NCBI RefSeq assembly: GCF_001277345.1
Contig: NZ_LIUT01000005.1
Location: 186,001-250,000 of the forward strand
Reading direction: 5' to 3'
Origin: Paenibacillus solani
Lineage (GTDB): Bacteria > Bacillota > Bacilli > Paenibacillales > Paenibacillaceae
DNA: 64,000 nt
A model generated the notes under the pieces. That model did not search any database. It was not told the DNA's origin and saw nothing but the letters and a program-made list of their open reading frames with translations. Position numbers and translations under genes: made by a program. This document shows positions 52,009-59,950 of the stretch, piece after piece (within the stretch, counting starts at the first letter, position 1; each line of letters starts with the position of its first letter).

Positions 52009-52928
52009 CAAACAAACTCCTGAGCATTCACGAATTGACCAAAAATATAGGAAGCATCACGCCGGTCAAGGGCATATCCTTTGAATTGCAGCGTGGAAGC
52101 TGTACTGCTCTGCTTGGACCGAATGGTGCTGGTAAAACGACTACACTGCGCATGCTGGCGGGATTAATACCGCAAACCCGGGGTGAGATCCGATATGGCT
52201 CCGGCAATGCGCATACAAAAGACTGGCGTAACCGGATTGGTTACTTGCCTCAGTACCCCAAGTTTTATAGCTGGATGTCAGGCATGGAATACTTGTCTTT
52301 CAGCGCCAAACTGTCAGGATTGTCGGGAAGAGAAGCTGTTAAGCGGAGCCGGGATGTCATTGAAATGGTAGGCCTGGAGCAAGCGGCTAAACGCCGAATA
52401 TCCGGTTACTCCGGCGGAATGAAGCAGCGGCTTGGTATTGCTCAGGCGCTTGTGCATGAGCCGGAGCTAATCATGCTGGATGAGCCGGTATCGGCGCTTG
52501 ATCCGATCGGACGCCGTGAGGTTATGGACCTGCTCTACCGCCTGCGCGGAGAAGTCACCGTGCTGTTCTCTACGCATGTGCTTCACGATGCAGAGGAGAT
52601 TTGCGATGACATGGTGCTAATGGTAGACGGAGAAATTGCCGAGAAGGGCTCTCTTAGCGAACTTCGCACGAAATATCGCCAGCCGGTCCTGACCATTGAG
52701 GTAGAGCCGGGTGAGCGGGAGATTGCTTGGCTTGACAGTCTCGCGAGCCGTCCTTATGTACATGAGATCGAGCTGGGCAAACGCGGCGCCAAGCTGATGG
52801 TGACCGATATGGCGGCTGCGCGTACTGCGTTAATTAAGGAGCTTGCCGATAGCGGAATCGAATTGCTTCGTTTTGAAGCCGGTACGTCTTCGCTCGAGGA
52901 TATGTTTATGAAGGTGGTGAGTTCATGA
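52005..52928 (+). CDS. yxlF: ABC transporter ATPase (YxlF-like)
   Basis: The 307-residue protein has Walker A GPNGAGKTTT (38-47), signature YSGGMKQRLGIAQAL, Walker B ELIMLDEPVSALDP and switch FSTHVLHDAEEICD, followed by a C-terminal regulatory part. It energises the adjacent permease. The start is a TTG at 52005, with AGGGAGG upstream, that overlaps the yxlE stop; the ATG at 51927 lies inside yxlE. Likely exported substrate is unknown. Confidence 0.9.
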   Translation: MTNKLLSIHELTKNIGSITPVKGISFELQRGSCTALLGPNGAGKTTTLRMLAGLIPQTRGEIRYGSGNAHTKDWRNRIGYLPQYPKFYSWMSGMEYLSFSAKLSGLSGREAVKRSRDVIEMVGLEQAAKRRISGYSGGMKQRLGIAQALVHEPELIMLDEPVSALDPIGRREVMDLLYRLRGEVTVLFSTHVLHDAEEICDDMVLMVDGEIAEKGSLSELRTKYRQPVLTIEVEPGEREIAWLDSLASRPYVHEIELGKRGAKLMVTDMAAARTALIKELADSGIELLRFEAGTSSLEDMFMKVVSS

Positions 52929-53701
52929 AGTCTTTCTGGATTTATTATCAAAAAGAAATGACTGAAGCAAGCCGGACTTATAAATGGATTTGGGTTCCCG
53001 CAATCTTTTTGCTGCTTGGCATCATGCAGCCGGTATCCACGTACTATTTGCCAGAGATTCTTTCCATGGCTGGGGAAGTGCCGCCGGAAGCAGCCGCATT
53101 ATTCACCGTTCCATCCGCTGAGAGCGTTATGGCTTCGACCTTGGGCCAATTCAACATCATCGGCCTGCTGGTGCTTGTCCTGGCGGGAATGAACACGGTA
53201 GCAGGGGAGCGGTCCACCGGTACGGCTGAGCTTGTGCTCGCTCGCTCCGTATCCACGATTCCCATGATGACTGCCAAATGGGCCGCCATGATAACGTTGA
53301 TGGTCGTTTCCTTTGCGCTTGGGCTTGGCGGCGCTGCTTATTATACGTATCAGCTCATTGGTCCATTAGATTGGGCAGCGGTTACCGGTGGCGCTGGCTT
53401 ATACGCCGTATGGCTGGCCTGGATCGTAACGCTCTTATTGCCGCTGGGTGCCATCCTTCGCGGGCCCGCTGCTGCCTTCATCAGCCTGGCGGTTGCTGGG
53501 GCGCTTTCGCTCTTATCCAGTTTACTGCCCTCCCATGTTCAATGGAGCCCAGGCCGGTTAGGCGGCATGGCTGCGGAGCAAATTCTTGGCTCAGGGAGCA
53601 TCTCATGGTCACCAATACTCGTTGCCATACTGATCATGGCGGTATCAATTATCGTTGCCGCCAGACTCCTCAGAAGGAGTCCTTTATCCCCGCAATCCTA
53701 G
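52925..53701 (+). CDS. yxlG: ABC transporter permease (YxlG-like)
   Basis: The 258-residue protein has six hydrophobic segments with the ABC-2 type order, including GLLVLVLAGMNTVAGERSTGTAELVL, the typical intracellular turn of antibiotic- or Na-type exporters. Its start overlaps the yxlF stop (ATGA). With YxlF it forms the exporter controlled by SigY. No terminator follows directly. Confidence 0.9.
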   Translation: MKSFWIYYQKEMTEASRTYKWIWVPAIFLLLGIMQPVSTYYLPEILSMAGEVPPEAAALFTVPSAESVMASTLGQFNIIGLLVLVLAGMNTVAGERSTGTAELVLARSVSTIPMMTAKWAAMITLMVVSFALGLGGAAYYTYQLIGPLDWAAVTGGAGLYAVWLAWIVTLLLPLGAILRGPAAAFISLAVAGALSLLSSLLPSHVQWSPGRLGGMAAEQILGSGSISWSPILVAILIMAVSIIVAARLLRRSPLSPQS

Positions 53702-53736
53702 TTTCCATGGGAGTTTCAGGTTTTATCTGAATCACA

Positions 53737-53765
53737 TGGACATCTCTATCTTTTTTTAGTAGACT
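53737..53765 (+). promoter_or_regulatory. Sigma-A promoter of the structured leader
   Basis: TGGACA (53737-53742), 17-base spacer, TAGACT (53760-53765). Predicted transcription start is near 53772, just ahead of the folded element. Confidence 0.6.
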
Positions 53766-53773
53766 ATGAGAAT

Positions 53774-53832
53774 AGAAAAACGACTATCGGCGAAGTTCTC
53801 GTCGGGTAGACCGCAATAGCGGAAGTTTTTCT
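53774..53832 (+). ncRNA. Compact three-way-junction leader RNA candidate
   Basis: P1 pairs AGAAAAAC (53774-53781) with GTTTTTCT (53825-53832). P2 pairs CTATCGGCGA (53784-53793) with TCGTCGGGTAG (53799-53809) with one bulge and an AGTTC loop. P3 pairs CCGC (53811-53814) with GCGG (53819-53822) around AATA. Junction strands are GA, A and AA. The element starts where the mRNA should start and ends 43 bases before the IDEAL-protein ATG. I do not recognise it as a known riboswitch. Confidence 0.55.
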
Positions 53833-53875
53833 TACGAGATACTTGAAAAAGGATAGACCACTCAGGAGGTAGACG

Positions 53876-54256
53876 ATGCTGCGTTTAGGGGAAAAGATTA
53901 CAATCGTTGCGGATGCCTTTGAACAGAATCTTCCAATCGGTCAATACGGTTATATCATTGCCTATGACCGCAATCCGGACAATGCGTTTGATTACGTCAT
54001 TCGGATTCCCAGCCTCAACCGTAATTTTTTTGTTCCGGCAGATGATATTGAGCTGGAATCGATCGTGTTGAAACAGGAAGCCGAGCGGGTCGAACGGGAA
54101 GCGCTCATCGATTTCGCCCTGTCGACATATAATGAGAAGCTGTTTCGTCTTGTGATGAACGGCGAGTTAGAAAGTGTTGAAGAGGAAGAAGAAACAAAGG
54201 AAGCAATGTCCCAGGCGGATTTCATCAAACAAGTGAATCTTCGAGCTTGGATTTAG
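53876..54256 (+). CDS. IDEAL-domain protein
   Basis: The 126-residue protein has a short N-terminal domain of strands (LGEKITIVADAFEQNLPIGQ, YGYIIAYDRNPDNAFDYVIR), similar in feel to a small SH3/KOW-like barrel. It then has an acidic C-terminal part with the IDEAL-type pattern ALIDFALSTYNEKLFRLVMN (about residues 80-100). The IDEAL motif is found in several small Bacillales proteins, often near regulators; its function is poorly known. AGGAGGTAGACG precedes the ATG. A folded leader lies upstream and a terminator directly follows the stop, so it is expressed alone. Confidence 0.78.
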   Translation: MLRLGEKITIVADAFEQNLPIGQYGYIIAYDRNPDNAFDYVIRIPSLNRNFFVPADDIELESIVLKQEAERVEREALIDFALSTYNEKLFRLVMNGELESVEEEEETKEAMSQADFIKQVNLRAWI

Positions 54257-54284
54257 AAGAGTCGGCTGAGGCCGACTCTTTTTT
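54257..54284 (+). terminator. Terminator of the IDEAL-domain gene
   Basis: AAGAGTCGGC pairs with GCCGACTCTT around TGAG, followed by T-run. It begins at the base after the stop codon. Confidence 0.93.
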
Positions 54285-54335
54285 GAAGTGGCAAGAAACG
54301 GCAGGTATGAAGCGGAAAGCTTCGTGTCGATTGGA

Positions 54336-54364
54336 TTGAATCTTCCATGCTTCTACAATATAAT
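54336..54364 (+). promoter_or_regulatory. Sigma-A promoter of gatCAB
   Basis: TTGAAT (54336-54341), 17-base spacer, TATAAT (54359-54364), about 68 bases ahead of gatC. Confidence 0.78.
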
Positions 54365-54431
54365 GAAAAAAGTTATCGAGACAGACTTTACCCCTTTAAC
54401 TGGATGGGGGCATGAAGGAGGACGTAAAGCT

Positions 54432-54719
54432 ATGAGCATTACCGATAAGGATGTTCAGCATGTAGCGAAGCTGGCCCGTTTAAATCTGACGCCTGAAGAA
54501 GAGCAGATGTTTACAGGTCAACTGAATGCGATTTTACAATATGCCGAGAAGTTGAACGAATTGGATACTGAAGGTGTCGAGCCGACTACACACGTGCTTC
54601 ACCTTAGCAATGTTATGAGAGAAGATGAAGTGCGCGCCAGCTTGCCTATTGAGAAAGTGCTGCTGAATGCACCGGACGAAGAAGATGATCAAATTAAAGT
54701 ACCTGCTGTCTTGGAATAG
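54432..54719 (+). CDS. gatC: Aspartyl/glutamyl-tRNA amidotransferase subunit C
   Basis: The 95-residue protein has the GatC pattern ITDKDVQHVAKLARLNLTPEEE and PTTHVLHLSNVMREDEV, and ends in IKVPAVLE. It wraps around GatA and stabilises the GatCAB complex that converts Glu-tRNA(Gln), and often Asp-tRNA(Asn), to the correct amidated form. The ATG at 54432 follows GGAGGA; the longer upstream frame runs through the promoter. First gene of gatCAB. Confidence 0.95.
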   Translation: MSITDKDVQHVAKLARLNLTPEEEQMFTGQLNAILQYAEKLNELDTEGVEPTTHVLHLSNVMREDEVRASLPIEKVLLNAPDEEDDQIKVPAVLE

Positions 54720-54739
54720 CCTGAAGGGAGGATACACAC

Positions 54740-56197
54740 TTGAGTCTGTTTGATTACAAGTTATCGGAGATACATAATAAGCTGCAGAATAAGGAGCTTT
54801 CCGTAACCGATTTGGTTGACCAAGCTTTTACCCGTATATCTGAACGTGAGGATCGGGTGAAGGCATTTATTACGTTGGACGAGGAAGGTGCGCGTGCATC
54901 TGCCAAGACCTTGGATGACAAGCTTGCAGCAGGAGGCACACGCGGATTGCTGTTCGGGCTTCCTGTCGGAATCAAGGATAATATCGTGACAGAAGGACTT
55001 CGCACGACATGTGCAAGTCAGTTCTTGTCCAATTTCACGCCGGTTTACGATGCGACAGTTGTCGGTAAACTGCGGGCAGCCGATACGGTGACGATCGGCA
55101 AGCTGAACATGGATGAGTTCGCTATGGGCGGCTCCAATGAGAACTCCAGCTTCTATCCTGTGCGCAACCCATGGGATTTAGACCGGGTGCCTGGTGGATC
55201 TAGCGGCGGCTCTGCCGCAGCTGTAGCTGCAGGCGAAGCTTACTTTGCGCTGGGTTCGGATACAGGCGGTTCCATCAGACAGCCAGCATCTTATTGCGGT
55301 GTTGTGGGATTGAAACCGACCTATGGCCTCGTATCCCGTTTTGGCCTTGTTGCCTTTGCATCGTCGCTGGATCAGATCGGACCTTTGACGAAAAATGTAG
55401 AGGATTCCGCGTATGTCCTGCAAGCTATTGCAGGTTATGATCCGATGGATTCGACATCCGCCAAAGTGGACGTGCCGGACTATTTGAGTGCATTATCAGG
55501 AGATGTTTCCGGTCTTCGCATTGCAGTGCCTAAGGAATACCTGGGCGAGGGCGTTGACGCCCAAGTGAAGGAAACGGTTCTGAACGCACTGAAGGTGCTC
55601 GAAGCACAGGGAGCTACCTGGGATGAAGTTTCCTTGCCGCATACCGAATATGCGGTAGCAACGTACTATTTACTTGCTTCTTCAGAGGCTTCCTCGAATC
55701 TGGCCCGTTTTGACGGTGTGCGCTATGGCGTTCGTTCCGACAATGCAGGCAGTCTGATCGACCTGTATCATGAATCCCGCAGCCAAGGCTTCGGCGATGA
55801 GGTGAAACGCCGCATCATGCTGGGGACTTATGCACTTAGCTCTGGATATTACGATGCCTATTACTTGAAGGCACAGAAAGCCCGTACGCTCATCAAGCAA
55901 GATTTCGACAAAGTATTCGAGCAATATGATGTCATCATCGGACCTACCGCTCCGACTACAGCGTTTAAGCTGGGAGCCCAGGTAGACGATCCGCTTACCA
56001 TGTACTTGAATGATATCCTGACGATTCCTGTCAGCTTGGCAGGTGTGCCGGCGGTCAGTGTTCCTTGCGGATTCGCGGATGGACTGCCCGTAGGTATGCA
56101 AATTATCGGCAAAGCCTTTGATGAGTCGACCGTACTGCGCGTCGCGCATGCCTATGAGCAAAATACTGAACACCATAAACGGCGCCCTGAACTGTAA
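54740..56197 (+). CDS. gatA: Aspartyl/glutamyl-tRNA amidotransferase subunit A
   Basis: The 485-residue amidase releases ammonia from glutamine for tRNA amidation. The Ser-cisSer-Lys catalytic triad is visible: lysine in LPVGIKDNIVT (about residue 79), and serines in the amidase signature GGSSGGSAAAVAAGE and DTGGSIRQPASYCG. Length is standard. The start is a TTG at 54740 with AAGGGAGGAT seven bases upstream. Lies 20 bases after gatC and 30 before gatB. Confidence 0.96.
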   Translation: MSLFDYKLSEIHNKLQNKELSVTDLVDQAFTRISEREDRVKAFITLDEEGARASAKTLDDKLAAGGTRGLLFGLPVGIKDNIVTEGLRTTCASQFLSNFTPVYDATVVGKLRAADTVTIGKLNMDEFAMGGSNENSSFYPVRNPWDLDRVPGGSSGGSAAAVAAGEAYFALGSDTGGSIRQPASYCGVVGLKPTYGLVSRFGLVAFASSLDQIGPLTKNVEDSAYVLQAIAGYDPMDSTSAKVDVPDYLSALSGDVSGLRIAVPKEYLGEGVDAQVKETVLNALKVLEAQGATWDEVSLPHTEYAVATYYLLASSEASSNLARFDGVRYGVRSDNAGSLIDLYHESRSQGFGDEVKRRIMLGTYALSSGYYDAYYLKAQKARTLIKQDFDKVFEQYDVIIGPTAPTTAFKLGAQVDDPLTMYLNDILTIPVSLAGVPAVSVPCGFADGLPVGMQIIGKAFDESTVLRVAHAYEQNTEHHKRRPEL

Positions 56198-56227
56198 ACT
56201 GGCGGCAGAGAAGGAGGGAAACAATCG

Positions 56228-57667
56228 ATGTCTACATCCAAATATGAAACGGTTATCGGACTGGAAGTGCACGTAGAGCTGCATACCAATTCCAAAATAT
56301 TTTGCGGCTGCTCCACGGCGTTTGGAGCTCCGCCGAACACGCATACATGTCCCATCTGCTTGGGTCATCCCGGCGTACTGCCTGTATTGAACCGTCAGGC
56401 GGTGGAATACGCCATGAAGGCTGCCATGGCGCTGAACTGCACCATCGGTGATGTTAGCAAATTCGACCGCAAGAACTATTTCTATCCGGATTCCCCGAAA
56501 GCATATCAGATTTCCCAATACGATCAGCCGATCGGTGAACATGGTTGGATCGATATTGAGGTGGACGGCAAGACGAAGCGAATCGGGATTACCCGTCTCC
56601 ATCTGGAGGAGGATGCAGGTAAACTCACGCATGTGGATGGCGGATATGCTTCCTTGGTGGATTTTAACCGCGTAGGAACACCGCTTGTTGAGATCGTGTC
56701 CGAACCGGAGATCTCATCACCGGAGGAAGCCAAAGCTTATCTCGAGAAAATACGCGCAATTATGCAATATTGCGATGTTTCCGATGTGAAGATGGAGGAA
56801 GGTTCGCTTCGCTGCGATGCTAACATCAGCCTTCGTCCATGGGGACAGGAGGAATTCGGCACCAAGGCAGAGCTGAAGAACATGAACTCCTTCCGCGGCG
56901 TACAGCGCGGTTTGGAATATGAGCAGTTCCGGCAAGCGGAGATTCTCGACGAAGGTGGCGTGATCGTACAGGAAACCCGCCGCTGGGACGAAGCGCAGGC
57001 GAAGACCCTCTCCATGCGTGGGAAGGAGCAGGCGCACGACTATCGTTATTTCCCAGACCCGGATCTGGTATCGGTGCATATTAGCGAGGAATGGAAAGAA
57101 GCGATTCGTGTAACGATTCCCGAGCTGCCAGATGCCCGTAAGGTCCGCTATTCTTCCGAGTACGGCTTGCCGGACTATGATGCGGCGGTCATTACGTCGT
57201 CCAAGCTGCTCGCTGACTTTTTCGAGGACAGCTTGAACTATACGAAGGATGCCAAATCGGTATCCAACTGGATTATGGGTGACTTGCTGGGCTATTTGAA
57301 CTCGAACAATCTGGAACTGTCTGAAGTGAAGATTACGGGTCAAGGCTTAGGTGAGATGATCGGATTGATTGAGAAGGGAACCATTAGCAGCAAAATCGCC
57401 AAAACCGTCTTCAAGGAGATGCTGGAAAGCGGCAAGCTGCCTGCACAAATCGTTGAAGAGAAAGGCCTCGTCCAAATCAGCGATGAAGGTGCGATTAAGA
57501 GCATTGTTGAACAGGTGGTTGCGAACAATCCGCAATCCGTCGAGGACTACAAGGCTGGTAAACAGAAAGCGATCGGGTTCCTTGTTGGTCAAGTCATGAA
57601 AGAGAGTAAGGGTAAAGCAAACCCGGCGCTCGCGAACAAACTGTTGGTTGAAGTGCTGAACGGTTAG
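56228..57667 (+). CDS. gatB: Aspartyl/glutamyl-tRNA amidotransferase subunit B
   Basis: The 479-residue protein phosphorylates the tRNA-bound Glu/Asp and transfers ammonia from GatA. It starts with TVIGLEVHVELHTNSKIFC and has the zinc cysteines in CGC and CPICLGHPG, then FDRKNYFYPDSPKAYQISQ and the GatB/Yqey tail domain (about 400-479). AGGAGGGAAACAATCG precedes the ATG. Last gene of gatCAB, ending in a terminator. Confidence 0.97.
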   Translation: MSTSKYETVIGLEVHVELHTNSKIFCGCSTAFGAPPNTHTCPICLGHPGVLPVLNRQAVEYAMKAAMALNCTIGDVSKFDRKNYFYPDSPKAYQISQYDQPIGEHGWIDIEVDGKTKRIGITRLHLEEDAGKLTHVDGGYASLVDFNRVGTPLVEIVSEPEISSPEEAKAYLEKIRAIMQYCDVSDVKMEEGSLRCDANISLRPWGQEEFGTKAELKNMNSFRGVQRGLEYEQFRQAEILDEGGVIVQETRRWDEAQAKTLSMRGKEQAHDYRYFPDPDLVSVHISEEWKEAIRVTIPELPDARKVRYSSEYGLPDYDAAVITSSKLLADFFEDSLNYTKDAKSVSNWIMGDLLGYLNSNNLELSEVKITGQGLGEMIGLIEKGTISSKIAKTVFKEMLESGKLPAQIVEEKGLVQISDEGAIKSIVEQVVANNPQSVEDYKAGKQKAIGFLVGQVMKESKGKANPALANKLLVEVLNG

Positions 57668-57700
57668 ACTCGAGGAGCCTGAATTATTTTGCAGTGAGAG

Positions 57701-57735
57701 GGAGCTTGTCCCCAACAGGGGCAAGTTCCTTTTTA
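57701..57735 (+). terminator. Terminator of gatCAB
   Basis: GGAGCTTGTCCCC and GGGGCAAGTTCC pair with G-U and one bulge around AACA, followed by T5. Confidence 0.8.
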
Positions 57736-57869
57736 AGATATCAGAAAGTATGAAATTCGGAGGACTGCGTCCTGATATCGCAAGAAACACTGCTAAACGC
57801 GGTCTGTCTTCTTTGAGAGTATGCCGATGACGTTTTTCTTACAATGACAAGGGGAAGGAGTTGAAACTG

Positions 57870-58325
57870 ATGATCAGCAAACTATCTTTGGAGGATAGAG
57901 ATACCGTCCAGCAGATATGGAGCCTGCAGCATATGGCGTACCCGCTTGAAGCGGAACGGATCGGATTCATGGAAATTCCTCCGCTTCAGGATACCTTCGA
58001 TACGATCCGTTTGAGCGGTGAAACCTTTTTTGGTTATGTAAATGAAGATGGGGATATCATCGGAGCTATTGCAGTAGAGCCGGAACAGAAGCAAGTCACC
58101 ATATCACGGATGATGGTTCATCCCGGTCATTTTCGCAAAGGAATCGCGGGGATCTTAATTCAACATGTCTTGGAATCTTATAGGGAGGCACCGAAATTCG
58201 TGGTCTCGACAGGTACGCTTAATACACCGGCGGTAAACTTGTATGAAAAGTTTGGATTTGTGAAGGATCATGTGTTTGAAGTGGCTCCCGGTGTAGAATT
58301 AACGGAATTCCATTTATATTTATAA
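57870..58325 (+). CDS. GNAT-family N-acetyltransferase
   Basis: The 151-residue protein has the GNAT fold: ISRMMVHPGHFRKGIAGILIQHVLE holds motif A (R/QxxGxG/A as RKGIAG), and TLNTPAVNLYEKFGFVKD is motif B. Substrate is unknown. The ATG at 57870 lies nine bases after AAGGAG and is preferred to a TTG at 57861. The gene lies 130 bases after the gatCAB terminator. Confidence 0.9.
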   Translation: MISKLSLEDRDTVQQIWSLQHMAYPLEAERIGFMEIPPLQDTFDTIRLSGETFFGYVNEDGDIIGAIAVEPEQKQVTISRMMVHPGHFRKGIAGILIQHVLESYREAPKFVVSTGTLNTPAVNLYEKFGFVKDHVFEVAPGVELTEFHLYL

Positions 58326-58378
58326 TGTATGTTAAATGCAGCAGGGATAAGAAGCCGACATGAGGGGAGTACCGTTTT

Positions 58379-59092
58379 TTGAATAATCCTTGGGTTATAG
58401 ATAATGTATCTATTTTATTGAGATTGCTGCTGGCGCTGCTGCTCGGCGGCTTGATCGGCTTTGAGCGCGAACGATCCAACCATGCTGCTGGTTTGCGCAC
58501 GCATATATTAGTATGCTTGGGTTCTACACTGATTATGCTATTATCGATCTACGGTTTTTCTGATTTTGTGGACGAAATTAACGTTCGAATCGATCCTGCG
58601 CGTCTGGCCACAGCCGTCATCACGGGGATTGGTTTCTTGGGAGCCGGTACCATTCTGTTCACGGGTAAATCGATTACCGGATTAACTACAGCTGCTTCCA
58701 TTTGGGTCGTAGGCGCGGTGGGGCTCGCGGTCGGTGCCGGATTTTATTTTGCCTCGATCGTATCCACAGTGCTTATCCTTCTGATTCTGGTTGTCTTCAA
58801 TAAGCTGGAGCAGCGATACATTCGGGGCAGCAAACTGCATTTGATCACCATCCATGCATCGAATACGCCCAATATTTTGGATGACATCTCGGCTCTGCTG
58901 GAGGAACAGGAATTTGTCATTAAGAAGATCATCGTTAACGAACGCAGCAGTGCGGCATATGGGGAGCTTCAGCCACCGATATTAGGGCTCGAAATCGCAC
59001 TTCATGTATTGACCGTTCGCAAATTCGAGCCGCTCGATATCACTCGAAAATTGCGGAGAATCGGGCAAGTAACGATGGTTACGGCTGAATAA
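58379..59092 (+). CDS. MgtC/SapB-family membrane protein
   Basis: The 237-residue protein has four to five membrane helices with the MgtC signature LLRLLLALLLGGLIGFERER, LRTHILVCLGSTLIMLLSIYG and TGIGFLGAGTILFTGKSITGLTTAAS. A cytoplasmic ACT-like domain follows (about 150-237). MgtC-type proteins influence Mg homeostasis and ATP synthase; metal transport itself is doubtful. The start is a TTG at 58379 with GAGGGGAGT upstream. Confidence 0.93.
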   Translation: MNNPWVIDNVSILLRLLLALLLGGLIGFERERSNHAAGLRTHILVCLGSTLIMLLSIYGFSDFVDEINVRIDPARLATAVITGIGFLGAGTILFTGKSITGLTTAASIWVVGAVGLAVGAGFYFASIVSTVLILLILVVFNKLEQRYIRGSKLHLITIHASNTPNILDDISALLEEQEFVIKKIIVNERSSAAYGELQPPILGLEIALHVLTVRKFEPLDITRKLRRIGQVTMVTAE

Positions 59093-59117
59093 AAATATGG
59101 CATAATGAATGATCTCA

Positions 59118-59156
59118 AACGGCAATTGCTGATTTACTGGCTGTGCCGTTTTTTTT
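59118..59156 (+). terminator. Terminator of the MgtC-like gene
   Basis: AACGGCA...TGCCGTT outer stem with an inner TTGCTG-type pairing, followed by T8. Confidence 0.85.
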
Positions 59157-59287
59157 GTGCCATGCAAGTTTTGCGGATCACGTACCAGTTTTTTGCCAGT
59201 TACTTCGACTCCCCATTGGGGTACTATCAAAGAAAACCAACGTATACTACGCCAGTTCCTGGATGTTTCCGAAGGAGGCGAGAGCTT

Positions 59288-59896
59288 GTGAATCCAATAC
59301 CCGAATCACAATCTACAGTAAAAAAGAAAAAAAGACATACAGTGCGGATGAAACGCCATCCTGGCCTGCAACGAAAAAAAAGAAAAATCTATGCCCTTCT
59401 ACTCGCTGCCCTTATTCCAGGCATGGGTCATCTGTACCTGGGTATGTATCGTAAGGGAATTACCTTTATTATGATGTTGTTGTTGGATACATCGGCACTG
59501 TTATATTTCTCATCCATCGGAATGCAGATCAATGTACCGCTGCTCGTTGTATTGGGGCTGCTGATTCCAGTAGCTTATTTCTATAATGTGTATGATGTGC
59601 TGCAGGCTGCTGAATATATTATGTCCCGCAGAAGACGTGGCGAGGTTGTCGCTGCTGCCGGTGAGGGAAATGGGCGGAGCTACCTCTTTCGGAACGAGCG
59701 GGGGCTTACTTTTGGCTTGATGCTGGTCGTGAGCGGTACACTGCTCATTTTGTTTCACCAGAAACCTCCGTGGCTGCAGGTGTGGATTCGTGATTATGGC
59801 GCGGAAGCCTCGGCTATAGGTTTGATCGTGATCGGAATCTGGGCCGGAATTCGGGAAATTCTCAGGCATCGAAGAGGAAAGGAAAGGCCCTTATAG
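59288..59896 (+). CDS. Multi-helix membrane protein with a TM2-like segment
   Basis: The 202-residue protein starts with GTG at 59288 after GAAGGAGG. It has a basic N-terminal region (VKKKKRHTVRMKRHPGLQRKK cut by several lysines) and four to five hydrophobic helices. The first is IYALLLAALIPGMGHLYLGMY, with the PGxGHxYLG motif of TM2-type proteins. The family is loosely defined and function unknown. It lies 54 bases ahead of the LiaI/DUF4097 gene and may be co-transcribed with it. Confidence 0.75.
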   Translation: MNPIPESQSTVKKKKRHTVRMKRHPGLQRKKRKIYALLLAALIPGMGHLYLGMYRKGITFIMMLLLDTSALLYFSSIGMQINVPLLVVLGLLIPVAYFYNVYDVLQAAEYIMSRRRRGEVVAAAGEGNGRSYLFRNERGLTFGLMLVVSGTLLILFHQKPPWLQVWIRDYGAEASAIGLIVIGIWAGIREILRHRRGKERPL

Positions 59897-59950
59897 TGGA
59901 TGTCCGCGAATAAGAGGTGAGTCGCATGAACAGGCGGGGGGAGGAGACGG

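Noticed and set aside
55682..56632. Minus-strand frame of 316 codons across gatA-gatB
   Set aside because: It spans the end of gatA and the start of gatB, both certain genes, and has no known domain.
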